A stretch of DNA of 64,000 bases. Source: Paenibacillus_V sp046244365 (GTDB lineage: Bacteria; Bacillota; Bacilli; Paenibacillales; NBRC-103111). Each line of letters begins with the position of its first letter. Position 1 is the stretch's first letter. Both the position numbers and the translations under genes were made by a program. The notes beneath the pieces were generated by a model. It was not told where the DNA came from. It did not search any database and was given only the letters and a program-made list of their open reading frames with translations. This document shows, piece by piece, positions 41,693 through 51,613 of this stretch. The stretch lies in contig NZ_CP176395.1 of the NCBI RefSeq assembly GCF_046244365.1, positions 6,572,001-6,636,000 of the forward strand, given 5' to 3'.

Positions 41693-42601
41693 TCAAAAAA
41701 TGCGATAGTTTGCGAAACGGTAGGCGAGAAAATATGAAACCGAGAGGAAAAGGAAAGAAACGACCGATTTTAGCAGCCCGACTGCCGTAGCGAACCCGAA
41801 CTGGGACTGCTGAACGCCCATCCGATAAACGAACGTATCGATAATATCGGCGCTTTCGTATACTTGCGGACTGTACAAGTTGAATATTTGATCGAAGCCG
41901 GCATTGAGCACGTTGCCGATGTTTAACGTAAGCATCAGCACGATGATCGGCATCATGCCCGGTATCGTAATGTTCAGCGTTTGCTTCCAGCGTCCTGCGC
42001 CGTCGATCTCCGCCGCTTCGTACAGCGACGGGTTAATGCCGGTTAATGCAGCCAAGTAAACGATCGTGCCGAATCCGAACTCCTTCCAGACGTCCGAGAC
42101 GACCATGACGTAAGGGAACCAGCGGTTATCGCCCAGGAAAAAGATCGGCTCGATGCCGAGCGAACTGAGCACTTGATTAAGGAGCCCGCTGGACGGGGAA
42201 AGCACGTCGATCAGAATGCCGCTCAGTAGCACCCACGACAAGAAATGCGGTAAGTAAACGAGCGTTTGGAACGTTCGTTTGATCCATTGCCTGCTCAGCT
42301 CGTTCAGCAGGATGGCGATCGAAATCGGAAAGAACAGCCCTGCGAGTATTTTCATGACGGCAATGTAAATCGTATTGAAGAAAATACGGCCGATATCGGG
42401 ATAATCGAACAGAAAGCGGAAATTTTTGAGTCCGACGAACGGAGAACCGAACAGCCCTTTGGTCGGAATATATTTTTGAAAAGCCATCAAGATGCCCGCC
42501 ATCGGAATATAGCTGAACACGATGACGAAGACCAGTCCCGGAATCAGCATCGCATGAAGCGGCCATTCCCGTTTCCACATGCGCGAGATCGATTTCATCA
42601 T
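41693..42601 (-). CDS. lplB: Carbohydrate ABC transporter permease, LplB type
   Basis: A 302-residue permease with EAA loop LYEAAEIDGAGRWKQTLNIT and the family start HAMLIPGLVFVIVFSYIPMAG. Translation can begin at either of two adjacent ATGs. It stands after a hairpin with a T run that separates it from the binding-protein gene. Confidence 0.94.
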   Translation of the reverse strand: MMKSISRMWKREWPLHAMLIPGLVFVIVFSYIPMAGILMAFQKYIPTKGLFGSPFVGLKNFRFLFDYPDIGRIFFNTIYIAVMKILAGLFFPISIAILLNELSRQWIKRTFQTLVYLPHFLSWVLLSGILIDVLSPSSGLLNQVLSSLGIEPIFFLGDNRWFPYVMVVSDVWKEFGFGTIVYLAALTGINPSLYEAAEIDGAGRWKQTLNITIPGMMPIIVLMLTLNIGNVLNAGFDQIFNLYSPQVYESADIIDTFVYRMGVQQSQFGFATAVGLLKSVVSFLFLSVSYFLAYRFANYRIF

Positions 42602-42636
42602 GCAACACCGCCTATACTTAAATAAACTTATATTTT

Positions 42637-42669
42637 AAAAAAAGAGGGATCGTGCTTGATCCGATCCCT
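42637..42669 (-). terminator. Intra-operon terminator or attenuator after the binding-protein gene
   Basis: AGGGATCG pairs with CGATCCCT around a nine-base loop and is followed by CTTTTTTT on the minus strand. It lies between the solute-binding protein stop (42685) and the permease start (42601), so part of the transcripts should end before the permeases. Confidence 0.75.
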
Positions 42670-42684
42670 CCCCTCTGCAAAGAT

Positions 42685-44355
42685 CTATTTGTTCTTCGCG
42701 TACCAGTCGTTCACTTCTTTGGTAATTTGATCGCCGCCGAGCTTCTTCCAGTCGGCTACGAATTTGTCGAATTCGTCGATCGGCACTTGGTTCATAATAA
42801 TCTTGAAGAACACTTCGTCGCGCTTTTTCTCGAGAATCGCATTTTTCTCGACCATCGTCGGCGTCGACGCTCCGATAAATTTCGTTTGCTCGAACTGATT
42901 GTTCTTTTTCATGTCCGGAACGTACGAAACCGCTCCCTTAGGACCCGAAATCAAATATTCCCACCACATGCTCGTATCGCCGTTTACATATTTCATGGCG
43001 CGCTCGTACCGCGTTTTCTGGTCCTTCGTCTTTGCCAGGCTCGCGTCTTTATTGGCGATCGCCTTCGGAAGTACCTCTCCGTTCGTGTTAGATTGGTTGT
43101 ACACCGTCAGCGGATTGAGCAGCCAGTAGTTGTTGCCTTTTTCCTTGCGGTCGTTGCCGAACTCGTAAACCTTGTTTTCTTCCGTCTGGTTGTTGTCGAC
43201 GACAATCCAGTTGTTGAGCAGCCGGATGACCGCTTCCGGATTTTTGGCCTTCTTGGACACGACGTAGTACTGGTCGGAGCCCAGTCCGATTTGCATCTTG
43301 GCCGGTTTGCTGTCGCTGGAGAGAAGCGGGAATACGCCCCATTCCTGCACGACCTTGCCGTCTTTCACTGCGCCTTTTGCCAAGTGTGCAGGCGCCCATT
43401 CGGCTCCGTAGACGATCCCGATGCTGTCGTTAAAGATGAGCTCCGACGCCTTTTGCGTATCTTTGACGCCGAATTCCGGGTCGATCAGCCCTTTTTTGAA
43501 CATATCCTGGAGCGCTTGCAGCGCGTTTTTCATTTCAGGCTGCACGTAGCCGAGGACAAGCTTGCCTGTGCCGTCGTCGATCCACGTATCCGTATAGGCA
43601 TGGAACCCGTTCATGAAACCGATCATGCCGGTCACGCCGTCTTTAAAGTCCTTATTGAACGCGATGCCGTAAGCTTTGCCGGTGCCGCCCGGATCCTTCG
43701 TCTTGAACGCTTCCGCGATGCTGATCAAATCCTGCATCGTTTTCGGCTCGGGCAAATTCAGCTTTTTGAGCCAATCGGTACGAAGGTACACGAATTGCGC
43801 GTTGAACGGATTGGACGTTCGCGGAAGGCCCATCAGCTTGCCGCCAATCGTTGCCGACTTCATTTGAAGGCCGCCGTCCATCTTCATAAACTTTTTCGTA
43901 TTGTCCGTAGCATATTTGTCGTAAACGCTTGTCAGGTCCAGGATCATATCCGCTTCGATCAGCTGCTGGAGTTGGGCCGCATCGACCGGGAAAAAGTCGG
44001 GAATATCGTTCGAGGCAATGGCCATTTTCAGCTTTTCCTTGAACTGGGCGTTATCGGCGGCAATCCATTTGTTCGTCACTTTGACTCCGGCGTCTTTCTC
44101 GTATGCGTCGTATACCGCATTTTTGTCGAAGCTTTCGCCTGCGTCAAACTTCAGGTACGGATCGCTTTCACGGATCGTCGATACCTCAAGCACCTTTTTC
44201 GTATCGGGCGATGCGGATGCCGAAGCCGATGCCGATGGGGATGCCGATGCAGCCGGCTGCGGGTTGTTTTCCGTTTTGCTGCTGCATGCCGTGGCGGCAA
44301 GACTTGTGATTAGTGCTGCGGCGAGAACGCCTTTCCCTTTCCATTTCATGTTCAT
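42685..44355 (-). CDS. Extracellular solute-binding lipoprotein of the second sugar importer
   Basis: A 556-residue family 1 binding protein from the ATG at 44355 behind AGGAGGGGTCGT. Signal MKWKGKGVLAAALITSLAATAC, Cys 24, then a Ser/Ala/Pro-rich tether (ASASPSASASASASPD). LplA-like features include FNAQFVYLRTDWLKKLNLPE and a C-terminal EFDKFVADWKKLGGDQITKE. First gene of an operon running through permeases, yesM, yesN and the Gfo/Idh gene. Confidence 0.94.
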   Translation of the reverse strand: MNMKWKGKGVLAAALITSLAATACSSKTENNPQPAASASPSASASASASPDTKKVLEVSTIRESDPYLKFDAGESFDKNAVYDAYEKDAGVKVTNKWIAADNAQFKEKLKMAIASNDIPDFFPVDAAQLQQLIEADMILDLTSVYDKYATDNTKKFMKMDGGLQMKSATIGGKLMGLPRTSNPFNAQFVYLRTDWLKKLNLPEPKTMQDLISIAEAFKTKDPGGTGKAYGIAFNKDFKDGVTGMIGFMNGFHAYTDTWIDDGTGKLVLGYVQPEMKNALQALQDMFKKGLIDPEFGVKDTQKASELIFNDSIGIVYGAEWAPAHLAKGAVKDGKVVQEWGVFPLLSSDSKPAKMQIGLGSDQYYVVSKKAKNPEAVIRLLNNWIVVDNNQTEENKVYEFGNDRKEKGNNYWLLNPLTVYNQSNTNGEVLPKAIANKDASLAKTKDQKTRYERAMKYVNGDTSMWWEYLISGPKGAVSYVPDMKKNNQFEQTKFIGASTPTMVEKNAILEKKRDEVFFKIIMNQVPIDEFDKFVADWKKLGGDQITKEVNDWYAKNK

Positions 44356-44506
44356 ACGACCCCTCCTAAAAAGAATCAAATTATTCATCAGGATGCTGTA
44401 CGCGTTTCAGCTCCTTTGATAGCTTTAGTATAAAGAGCGAGGCGACCGCCTACTATATACTAGTCTTTACTTTGATATACACCTCTTGAGGCGGCAACGG
44501 GAATAC

Positions 44507-44529
44507 AAAAAAAGCACCGGATCGGTGCC
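44507..44529 (-). terminator. Terminator after the metallophosphoesterase gene
   Basis: GCACC / GGTGC stem around GATCC followed by TTTTTTT on the minus strand, 68 bases past the stop codon. Confidence 0.65.
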
Positions 44530-44596
44530 GATGCCGGTGACACTTTATTCGTCCGTTCAGAAGAGTTGTCCCAAATTCGGCCTCGCTGCAGATCGC

Positions 44597-45427
44597 CTAT
44601 TTCCGGTAAGCGCCGAGCCGAAAGACGGCAATCTCCGGTCTGCTGCCGATGCGCAGCGGGATAAGCACGTTGCCGAGTCCGCGATTGATATAGAAGCTGC
44701 GGTTCGGGTCAAGCTTTCTATGGCCGATATGGAAATGGTCGTATTTTCCTGGCGGAAAGCCGAACAGCTTGATTTGTCCGCCGTGCGTGTGGCCGGCCAG
44801 CAGCAAGTTGTACTCGATTCGTCTGCGCTGCAGAAAATCGACGATTTCGGGCGAATGCCCGAGCGCTATCGTGTAGGCGATGCTTTCGTTAGCCGGCGGC
44901 CGGGCTTCCCGCTCGTTCCCGTAGAACGAGTTATCGTAGCCGCAAACCGCGATTTGGCCGCCCTTTAGCGGAACGAGGGCGCATTCGTTCTCCAGCACCA
45001 TAACGCCCGTCCGCCTAAGGCGGTTCATCGTTTCCGCGTACTGCTCCCCGCTGTACATTCTTTTCCGAAGCCACATGTAGTCATACCACTCGTGATTGCC
45101 GGGAATGAAATAAATATGCTTGCACCTGATACGGCCAAGCTCGCGAAGGACATTCGGCAGCTGCCACAAATGGTTGGTCAAATCGCCGGTGACGCAAACG
45201 ATATCGGGCTTTATCCCATTGACGATGCCGCTTACGGATCCGTTCAAAAATTTCGTTTTGCCGTGGAGATCGGAAAGTTGCACGATCGTTGCATCTTGGG
45301 TCAACGCAGACGGGCGTTTAAGCATGGTTACCGTTTTTTGCACAACCCAGGTTTGATGCAAATAGAAGGCCAGCGCAAGCGCGAACAGCAGCAACCCAGC
45401 GACAATAAGCGTTCCCGCTTCCATCAT
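44597..45427 (-). CDS. Membrane-anchored metallophosphoesterase
   Basis: About 276 residues from the ATG pair at 45427 behind AGGGAGGTTGG. An N-terminal helix (TLIVAGLLLFALALAFYLH) anchors it; the rest is a calcineurin-like phosphoesterase with LSDLHGKT, TGDLTNH, PGNHEWYDY, LGHSPEI and AGHTHGGQ motifs binding two metals. This class (YkuE/YpbG-like) may act on lipid-linked phosphates at the membrane. Single gene. Confidence 0.9.
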   Translation of the reverse strand: MMEAGTLIVAGLLLFALALAFYLHQTWVVQKTVTMLKRPSALTQDATIVQLSDLHGKTKFLNGSVSGIVNGIKPDIVCVTGDLTNHLWQLPNVLRELGRIRCKHIYFIPGNHEWYDYMWLRKRMYSGEQYAETMNRLRRTGVMVLENECALVPLKGGQIAVCGYDNSFYGNEREARPPANESIAYTIALGHSPEIVDFLQRRRIEYNLLLAGHTHGGQIKLFGFPPGKYDHFHIGHRKLDPNRSFYINRGLGNVLIPLRIGSRPEIAVFRLGAYRK

Positions 45428-45506
45428 CCAACCTCCCTCTTTACTCTTCGCAGAAGAAACGGTTTCCCGTCCCCTGTGCGGCGCAGCCAACTTATAACCA
45501 TACGAA

Positions 45507-45538
45507 GAAGGCTGCCGATTTATGCATCAACAGCCTTC
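45507..45538 (-). terminator. Hairpin after glnS
   Basis: GAAGGCTG / CAGCCTTC arms with a 16-base loop, 22 bases after the glnS stop; only a short T-rich tail. Confidence 0.5.
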
Positions 45539-45559
45539 GCCTCTTGCAAGCCTATACGT

Positions 45560-47281
<1,722 letters not shown>

Positions 47282-47318
47282 TTGTTACCTACTCCTATCC
47301 GCTAATTCGTTTCCGGCT

Positions 47319-47327
47319 ATTATAACA
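47319..47327 (-). promoter_or_regulatory. Extended -10 promoter of glnS
   Basis: Minus strand TGTTATAAT is a perfect extended -10 hexamer, 38 bases before the glnS ATG; no good -35 is visible. Confidence 0.5.
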
Positions 47328-47538
47328 TATTACCCAAAAGGGGAAAAATGAAAAACGCTCTCCGTGCTGGCCGGCTCGTTATCTTCGTCTATGTTAATAC
47401 GTTTTGCCGCGAAAGGAAATAGTTAGCACGCAAATCAGGCTTCTTTATTAGCGATTCGCGGACGGGCAAAAATAGTAAGGCACGTATACAAAATTTTCAA
47501 CGATAATGAAGAGGACAGCATTAAGATCGTTTTTGTGC

Positions 47539-47562
47539 AAAAAAAATCCTCCGTTAGGAGGA
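47539..47562 (-). terminator. Terminator of the LysM-M23 gene
   Basis: ATCCTCC / GGAGGAT stem with TAAC loop followed by TTTTTTT on the minus strand. Confidence 0.75.
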
Positions 47563-47596
47563 TGAGATTGTCGCTTGGATTAAACCGTACTCTCTC

Positions 47597-47621
47597 ATCC
47601 CTCGTCAACGGGGGATTTTTT
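47597..47621 (+). terminator. Plus-strand terminator-like hairpin
   Basis: ATCCC / GGGAT arms followed by TTTTTTT on the plus strand, just beyond the LysM gene stop. No plus-strand gene is recognised before it. Confidence 0.4.
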
Positions 47622-47626
47622 TATGT

Positions 47627-48499
47627 TCAGCGATTGTATTCCCAGTAGCGCAGATGGTTGAACGGATCGATCGTCGTCCATGGCGAGCTGTTAGTCTTGT
47701 AAATGCCGAAATGCAGATGCGGCACAAATTGATCGTCCGTGCCTTCCGGACCGTAGCCGGTGCTGCCGACATAGCCGATTAGCTGGCCTTTGGCGATTTT
47801 GGCGCCTTTGCCCATGCCCGGCGCATAAGCCGACATGTGTGCGTAGTAAAATACCGTCGAGCCGTCCACTCTTACCGTCAACCGCCAGCCGCCCATCTGG
47901 TTCCAGCCGTAGTTGATGACTTCGCCCGCCGCGGCGCTGTAGATCGGCGTGCCTTTAGGCGCAAAAATATCGACGCCCTCATGCTTTCTCTCCTCATAGC
48001 CGTTACCGGTCCAATAACGCTCGTCCGCGTAATTGTTTGACAGCGTCTCATACGTGCCCTTCGGCAGCGGGAAGAAGCCGTCCGCAAACGTTTGCGGCTT
48101 TGCCGGCGCCTGTGTCTGCGATTGCCCGGCGGAACCGCGGGAAGGAATGTTGAGAATATAGCCGGCTTCAATGTAGTTGGGATTCCAAATCTGCTTGTTC
48201 GCTGCAATAAGCGCTTCCAAGGATACACCCAGCTTTTGGCTGATGATCCACATCGTTTCCCCGTTACGCACCGTGTATGTACCCGGTCCGGATACGTTCA
48301 GCACTTGGCCGGGCATAATCATATCGGAAGTCAGACCGTTGTCCGACTTAAGCTTCGTAGTGGTCGTCCCCTGCTTGGCCGCGATTTTATAAAGAGAATC
48401 TCCCGGTTGAACCGTGTAAGACGCCCCCAAAGTGGTTGTAGCGAACACAGACATGGAGGCAACGGCAACGATAGCGCTTGATAACAGTTTCCTTTTCAT
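47627..48499 (-). CDS. Secreted LysM-M23 peptidoglycan endopeptidase
   Basis: A 290-residue exported protein: signal peptide (MKRKLLSSAIVAVASMSVFA then TTTLGA), two LysM modules (SYTVQPGDSLYKIAAKQG, TYTVRNGETMWIISQKLG), a linker, and an M23 zinc endopeptidase domain with HEGVDIFAP (His, Asp), then FYYAH and PHLHFGIY. It binds the cell wall and cuts peptide cross-links. Single gene. Confidence 0.94.
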   Translation of the reverse strand: MKRKLLSSAIVAVASMSVFATTTLGASYTVQPGDSLYKIAAKQGTTTTKLKSDNGLTSDMIMPGQVLNVSGPGTYTVRNGETMWIISQKLGVSLEALIAANKQIWNPNYIEAGYILNIPSRGSAGQSQTQAPAKPQTFADGFFPLPKGTYETLSNNYADERYWTGNGYEERKHEGVDIFAPKGTPIYSAAAGEVINYGWNQMGGWRLTVRVDGSTVFYYAHMSAYAPGMGKGAKIAKGQLIGYVGSTGYGPEGTDDQFVPHLHFGIYKTNSSPWTTIDPFNHLRYWEYNR

Positions 48500-48609
48500 C
48501 CATTCAGCTCCTCTATGATGTTATGAATCTATCATAGGCGAAGGAAAGGGAAGGATGAAAGCGATAAATATTGGTAACACTAAAATAAATTCCATGATAT
48601 GGATGAACA

Positions 48610-49245
48610 TTACCTTCCCGAACGTCTGAACAGGCGGTACCCTCTGCGCACCCCATTCAAGATGAAATCAGGAAGCGGAACAGGCCGGCGAAGCAGCAGC
48701 GGAGTATATAAGGCATGGTAGGCTTTCTTGAAATCATCCCACATTTCGCAAGATTCCCGCTTCAAAAAATCCGATACGTCGACCACTTTGCCGCGTCCTT
48801 GCTCGACCATTACATTTTTCCCATGAATATCGTGCGGATGCAGACCGCGTTTCCTTGCATAATCGAGCGCTTCGTCTATATCGCGGATAGCCTGTTTGGG
48901 GATGCGGATCCCCCTGCGCAAGCAATCGTATAAGGTGATGCCATGAAGCCTTTTGAGTATCAAGTAGCGCTCATCGGCGTGATAGCACTCGGAATAGGCC
49001 GGATGACTGCCCAGCCTTCGGTACACCTCCGCTTCTTCCCTCAGCCCTCTCCGGCCCGGCGCATACACCTTCACCGCCCTATCCGGCGCGCCCGGATGGA
49101 AGAAGACGGCCGCATAATTGCCCGTACCCAGCAGCTTCCATGGCTGCGGCACGAAGCCGACGGTCACCGGATCTTGAGTGTGCGGGCTTTCGATCTCGAG
49201 CTGCGGCAGCAGTTCGTCTTCGACAGTTTGAACCAAATTGTGCAT
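48610..49245 (-). CDS. Serine/threonine protein kinase-like protein (YrzF/YbdM type)
   Basis: About 211 residues from the ATG at 49245 (GGGAGAG before it). Kinase-fold features are a glycine-containing loop LLGTGNYAAVFFHPG, AVKVY with the ATP-binding Lys, the catalytic HPHDIHGKNVMV (HxD...N) and VVDVSDF in the DFG place. It is shorter than a full Hanks kinase and resembles the small YrzF/YbdM kinases of Bacillus. Substrate unknown. Single gene. Confidence 0.82.
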   Translation of the reverse strand: MHNLVQTVEDELLPQLEIESPHTQDPVTVGFVPQPWKLLGTGNYAAVFFHPGAPDRAVKVYAPGRRGLREEAEVYRRLGSHPAYSECYHADERYLILKRLHGITLYDCLRRGIRIPKQAIRDIDEALDYARKRGLHPHDIHGKNVMVEQGRGKVVDVSDFLKRESCEMWDDFKKAYHALYTPLLLRRPVPLPDFILNGVRRGYRLFRRSGR

Positions 49246-49442
49246 CGTCCGTTCTCTCCCAGACTTCTTCATTACTGCCAGTATATCATCTTAGAAAAAC
49301 GAAGATAACCTCTGAGGCCGCAATGCTTGGCAGAAAATAACTTTGGGAAGCTTCCTCGTAAAGCTTCGTCCAAGCAACTAATTCATCCGCGGAAACGTTA
49401 TATCGTGTAAACGATGCGAATTGCGATGGAGGTAAGGAAGCC

Positions 49443-49973
49443 ATGAAACGATCGTCCGTTTCCGTTCCGATTCTATTGACTCTGTTCTTCTTGCTTCTTG
49501 CCGGATGCGGCAAAGACGATGACTCGACGGAACTAATCGGCTACGTCATTAAAGAGAACGCAGCCTCGATACTCGTTATCGGCGATGCCAGCAGTAACAT
49601 GCAAAACAGCCAAGCGCCGGAGGCCATGTCCCTTGGAGTCACAAACGCCAAATGGAAAGGAATTACAGCCGGAAAACTGCAAGTGGGGCATAAGGTAAGG
49701 GTCACGATTCATGGACCGATTGCGCTGTCGTATCCCGCCCAGGCTAACGCCGCCAAAATCGAACTGCTGGAACAAGCGCCGAAGAAGCCCGGTATCCTTT
49801 CCGAACAGGAAGCGGTCGAAAAAGCGCTCTCGCAGCACGCCGATAGGAACAGCTTGTACGTAAACCGCGCAGAGCTCTTGCCAAGCGAAAAGGTTTGGCG
49901 GATCGAGCTGGACGACTACCTCCGTCCCGGCAACCCGACCGAGGTGCGGATTGATGCCGCTTCCGCTCCCTGA
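49443..49973 (+). CDS. Lipoprotein with a DUF3221-like (YobA) domain
   Basis: A 176-residue plus-strand lipoprotein with signal PILLTLFFLLLAGC (Cys 22). The segment TELIGYVIKENAASILVIGD is a small beta-barrel-like start, as in the DUF3221 family of Bacillales; the C-terminal half (LSEQEAVEKALSQHADRNSL) is separate. Function unknown. Start ATG behind GGAGGTAAGGAAGCC. Confidence 0.78.
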   Translation: MKRSSVSVPILLTLFFLLLAGCGKDDDSTELIGYVIKENAASILVIGDASSNMQNSQAPEAMSLGVTNAKWKGITAGKLQVGHKVRVTIHGPIALSYPAQANAAKIELLEQAPKKPGILSEQEAVEKALSQHADRNSLYVNRAELLPSEKVWRIELDDYLRPGNPTEVRIDAASAP

Positions 49974-50220
49974 TGCGGCACGAATGCAGGCTGCCTTGCG
50001 GCTGTAGAAGAGAGCGGCAAGGCAGCTTGCGTGGATATTTTAGAAGGCCATCGGTTTGTTTCGATGCTGTTTGTGTGGCTCCGATTGAGTGGTGCCGTTT
50101 GATTTAACGTTGATTGCCGGATGGCATTGTGTGGACGGAATCATTTTGCTTCAGAAATAGGACATTTTATTGGAAATATATAATAATTGTTACCGGCTAG
50201 TACCAGGTAGTAATTTTGGC

Positions 50221-50635
50221 AGCTAAAGTCACTTTCGGTGGCGGGAGTCGGCTGTGGGTACTGGAGTACTTTTAGGGGCTGGAGTCGGCGGCGATTATTG
50301 GAGTCACTTTTGGTGCTGGGAGTGGCTGCGTAACTTGAGTTACTTTTAGTGCTGGAAGTGGCTGCGGTTACTGGAGTTACTTTTGGTGCTGGGAGTGGCT
50401 GCGTAACTTGAGTTACTTTTGATGCTGGAAGTGGCTGCGTAACTTGAGTTACTTTTGATGCTGGGAGTGGGCGGGGTTACTGGAGTTACTTTTGGTGCTG
50501 GAAATGGCTGCGTAACTGGAGTCACTTTTAGTGCTGGAAGATGGGCGGGGTTACTGGAGTTACTTTTGGTGCTGGAAGTGGCTGAACTAACTGGAGTTAC
50601 TTTTGGTGCTGGGAGTGGCTGCGTTATCTACCATC
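50221..50635 (+). repeat. 36-base degenerate tandem array encoding VTGVTFGAGSGC
   Basis: About 11 units of near 36 bases; the core of each is GAGTTACTTTTGGTGCTGG followed by GAGTGGCTGC. In one plus frame a unit reads VTGVTFGAGSGC. Several units carry TGA where others have GGA, so no continuous protein is made; two units are two bases longer. Confidence 0.75.
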
Positions 50636-50686
50636 CCTCCCCCACTCTACTCCGATTTGCCTGTATTGACCTCATTCCAGCCGATA

Positions 50687-50890
50687 ATGAACCCAAGTTC
50701 ACTATTAGTGAAGCAAAGTTCACTATCTCCCCCTTTTCTAGCCCCAATGTCTCGTTTAGTGAACCAAACCGGACTATTTGGCGCTAAAGTTCACTATTAC
50801 TGAACTTACCTTCACTAACCGGCTCACAAGCCCGTTTCCTGGAAATTTAGTGAATTTACGTTCACTAATAGTGAAGCCAGGTTCATTATC
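50687..50890. repeat. GTTCACTA palindromic interspersed element, copy B
   Basis: Same order as copies A and C: paired GTTCACTATTAGTGAA palindromes, a core GTGAACCAAACCGGACTATT, then further TTCACTAATAGTGAA units. Flanks the 36-base array. Confidence 0.75.
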
Positions 50891-50947
50891 TCGATATGCA
50901 GCTTTACTATATGCCAATATGTACCTTCACACAGCGTCACACCACGC

Positions 50948-50973
50948 AAAAAAAGCCGCAATCGCGTTGCGGC
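50948..50973 (-). terminator. Terminator of the fix operon
   Basis: GCCGCAA / TTGCGGC stem around CGCGA followed by TTTTTTT on the minus strand. Confidence 0.75.
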
Positions 50974-51131
50974 CTCAGGCAGTAACTCCCTTTTCCACGC
51001 CTCGACTTACGGCCCCGCTTAGCTCCCCTCGGCGTTACGGCGACAGGCACACGTTCCACTCTAGTCCCCTCAACGATTCGCAACTAGCGACGTCCCTCGC
51101 CGGCCTTCTCTGCGACAGGCGTCCGTCCTTC

Positions 51132-51308
51132 TTACCGGGACAGCCGCTGCCGTTCGGTTAATCGGTCGTCCTTCTGCAGCGACGCTTCATCCTCCCAGCT
51201 TACGAAAAAATCTTCCCAGATCACATGGCACAGCGGCAGCTTAACCTCCATCACGATTCCTCTCGCCCCATCAAGCGCAAAGATGACGCAATCGCCGATT
51301 TCCAGCAT
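51132..51308 (-). CDS. Small protein of unknown function at the end of the fix operon
   Basis: A 58-residue protein from ATG 51308, starting five bases after the fixX stop with GGGGTGA before it. It reads MLEIGDCVIFALDGARG and CHVIWEDFFVSWEDEASLQ: a compact, Trp/Asp/Glu-rich beta-like sequence. A longer frame to 51482 overlaps fixX and is not used. Position suggests a role with the electron-transfer complex; no family recognised. Confidence 0.7.
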   Translation of the reverse strand: MLEIGDCVIFALDGARGIVMEVKLPLCHVIWEDFFVSWEDEASLQKDDRLTERQRLSR

Positions 51309-51313
51309 GCCGA

Positions 51314-51613
51314 TCACCCCAGTCTGAATACGATTCCGTGGCCGCCTTTCGGGTATTCCCATTTGATGTTCTGGTGCGGACAGCCGATCCGGCAGCTCCC
51401 GCATTCGTGGCAGCCTTCGTAGCCGACATGCATGCGGATATCCTCCCATTTGTACACTTCGGCCGGGCAAAAAATCGTGCAAATCTTATCCGGGCAGCTA
51501 GTCAGGCAAACGTCCGCGTCCATAACGGTCAAATGCGACTTCGTATCGGCGTTGAAACGGAGCAAATACTGCTTCTCCTCGATCGACTGGCCTTTGCTTC
51601 CATCGGTCGTCAT
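51314..51613 (-). CDS. fixX: FixX-type ferredoxin-like protein
   Basis: A 99-residue protein from ATG 51613 (ATGA overlap with the fixC stop, GGAAGGTG before it). Cys motifs are CLTSCPDKICTIFCP and CHECGSCRIGCP, the latter a C-x2-C-x2-C-x3-C cluster ligand set. It passes electrons from the flavoprotein to the FixC protein or quinone. Confidence 0.9.
   Translation of the reverse strand: MTTDGSKGQSIEEKQYLLRFNADTKSHLTVMDADVCLTSCPDKICTIFCPAEVYKWEDIRMHVGYEGCHECGSCRIGCPHQNIKWEYPKGGHGIVFRLG

Larger units (their letters stand above)
47282..47626. other. Intergenic region between glnS and the LysM endopeptidase
   Basis: Holds the glnS promoter, a weak 24-codon plus-strand frame (47348-47422, AAAAGGGG before its ATG) and two oppositely directed hairpins. 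No T-box was recognised upstream of glnS. Confidence 0.45.
49974..51131. other. Large gene-free stretch with tandem and palindromic repeats
   Basis: About 1.15 kb. It holds a 36-base tandem array (50221-50635), a second GTTCACTA element (50687-50890) and the fix operon terminator (50948-50973). No intact gene was seen. Confidence 0.7.

Noticed and set aside
42652..44313. Long plus-strand frame opposite the sugar-binding lipoprotein
   Set aside because: Shadow frame; no recognisable domain.
47282..47345. T-box riboswitch upstream of glnS
   Set aside because: The leader is under 60 bases from the promoter and has no T-box sequence or antiterminator.
50455..50787. Plus frame of 110 codons with GVTFGAG repeats as a possible repeat protein
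   Set aside because: It covers only part of the array, other units carry stops or frameshifts, and no ribosome site is seen; treated as a decayed array.
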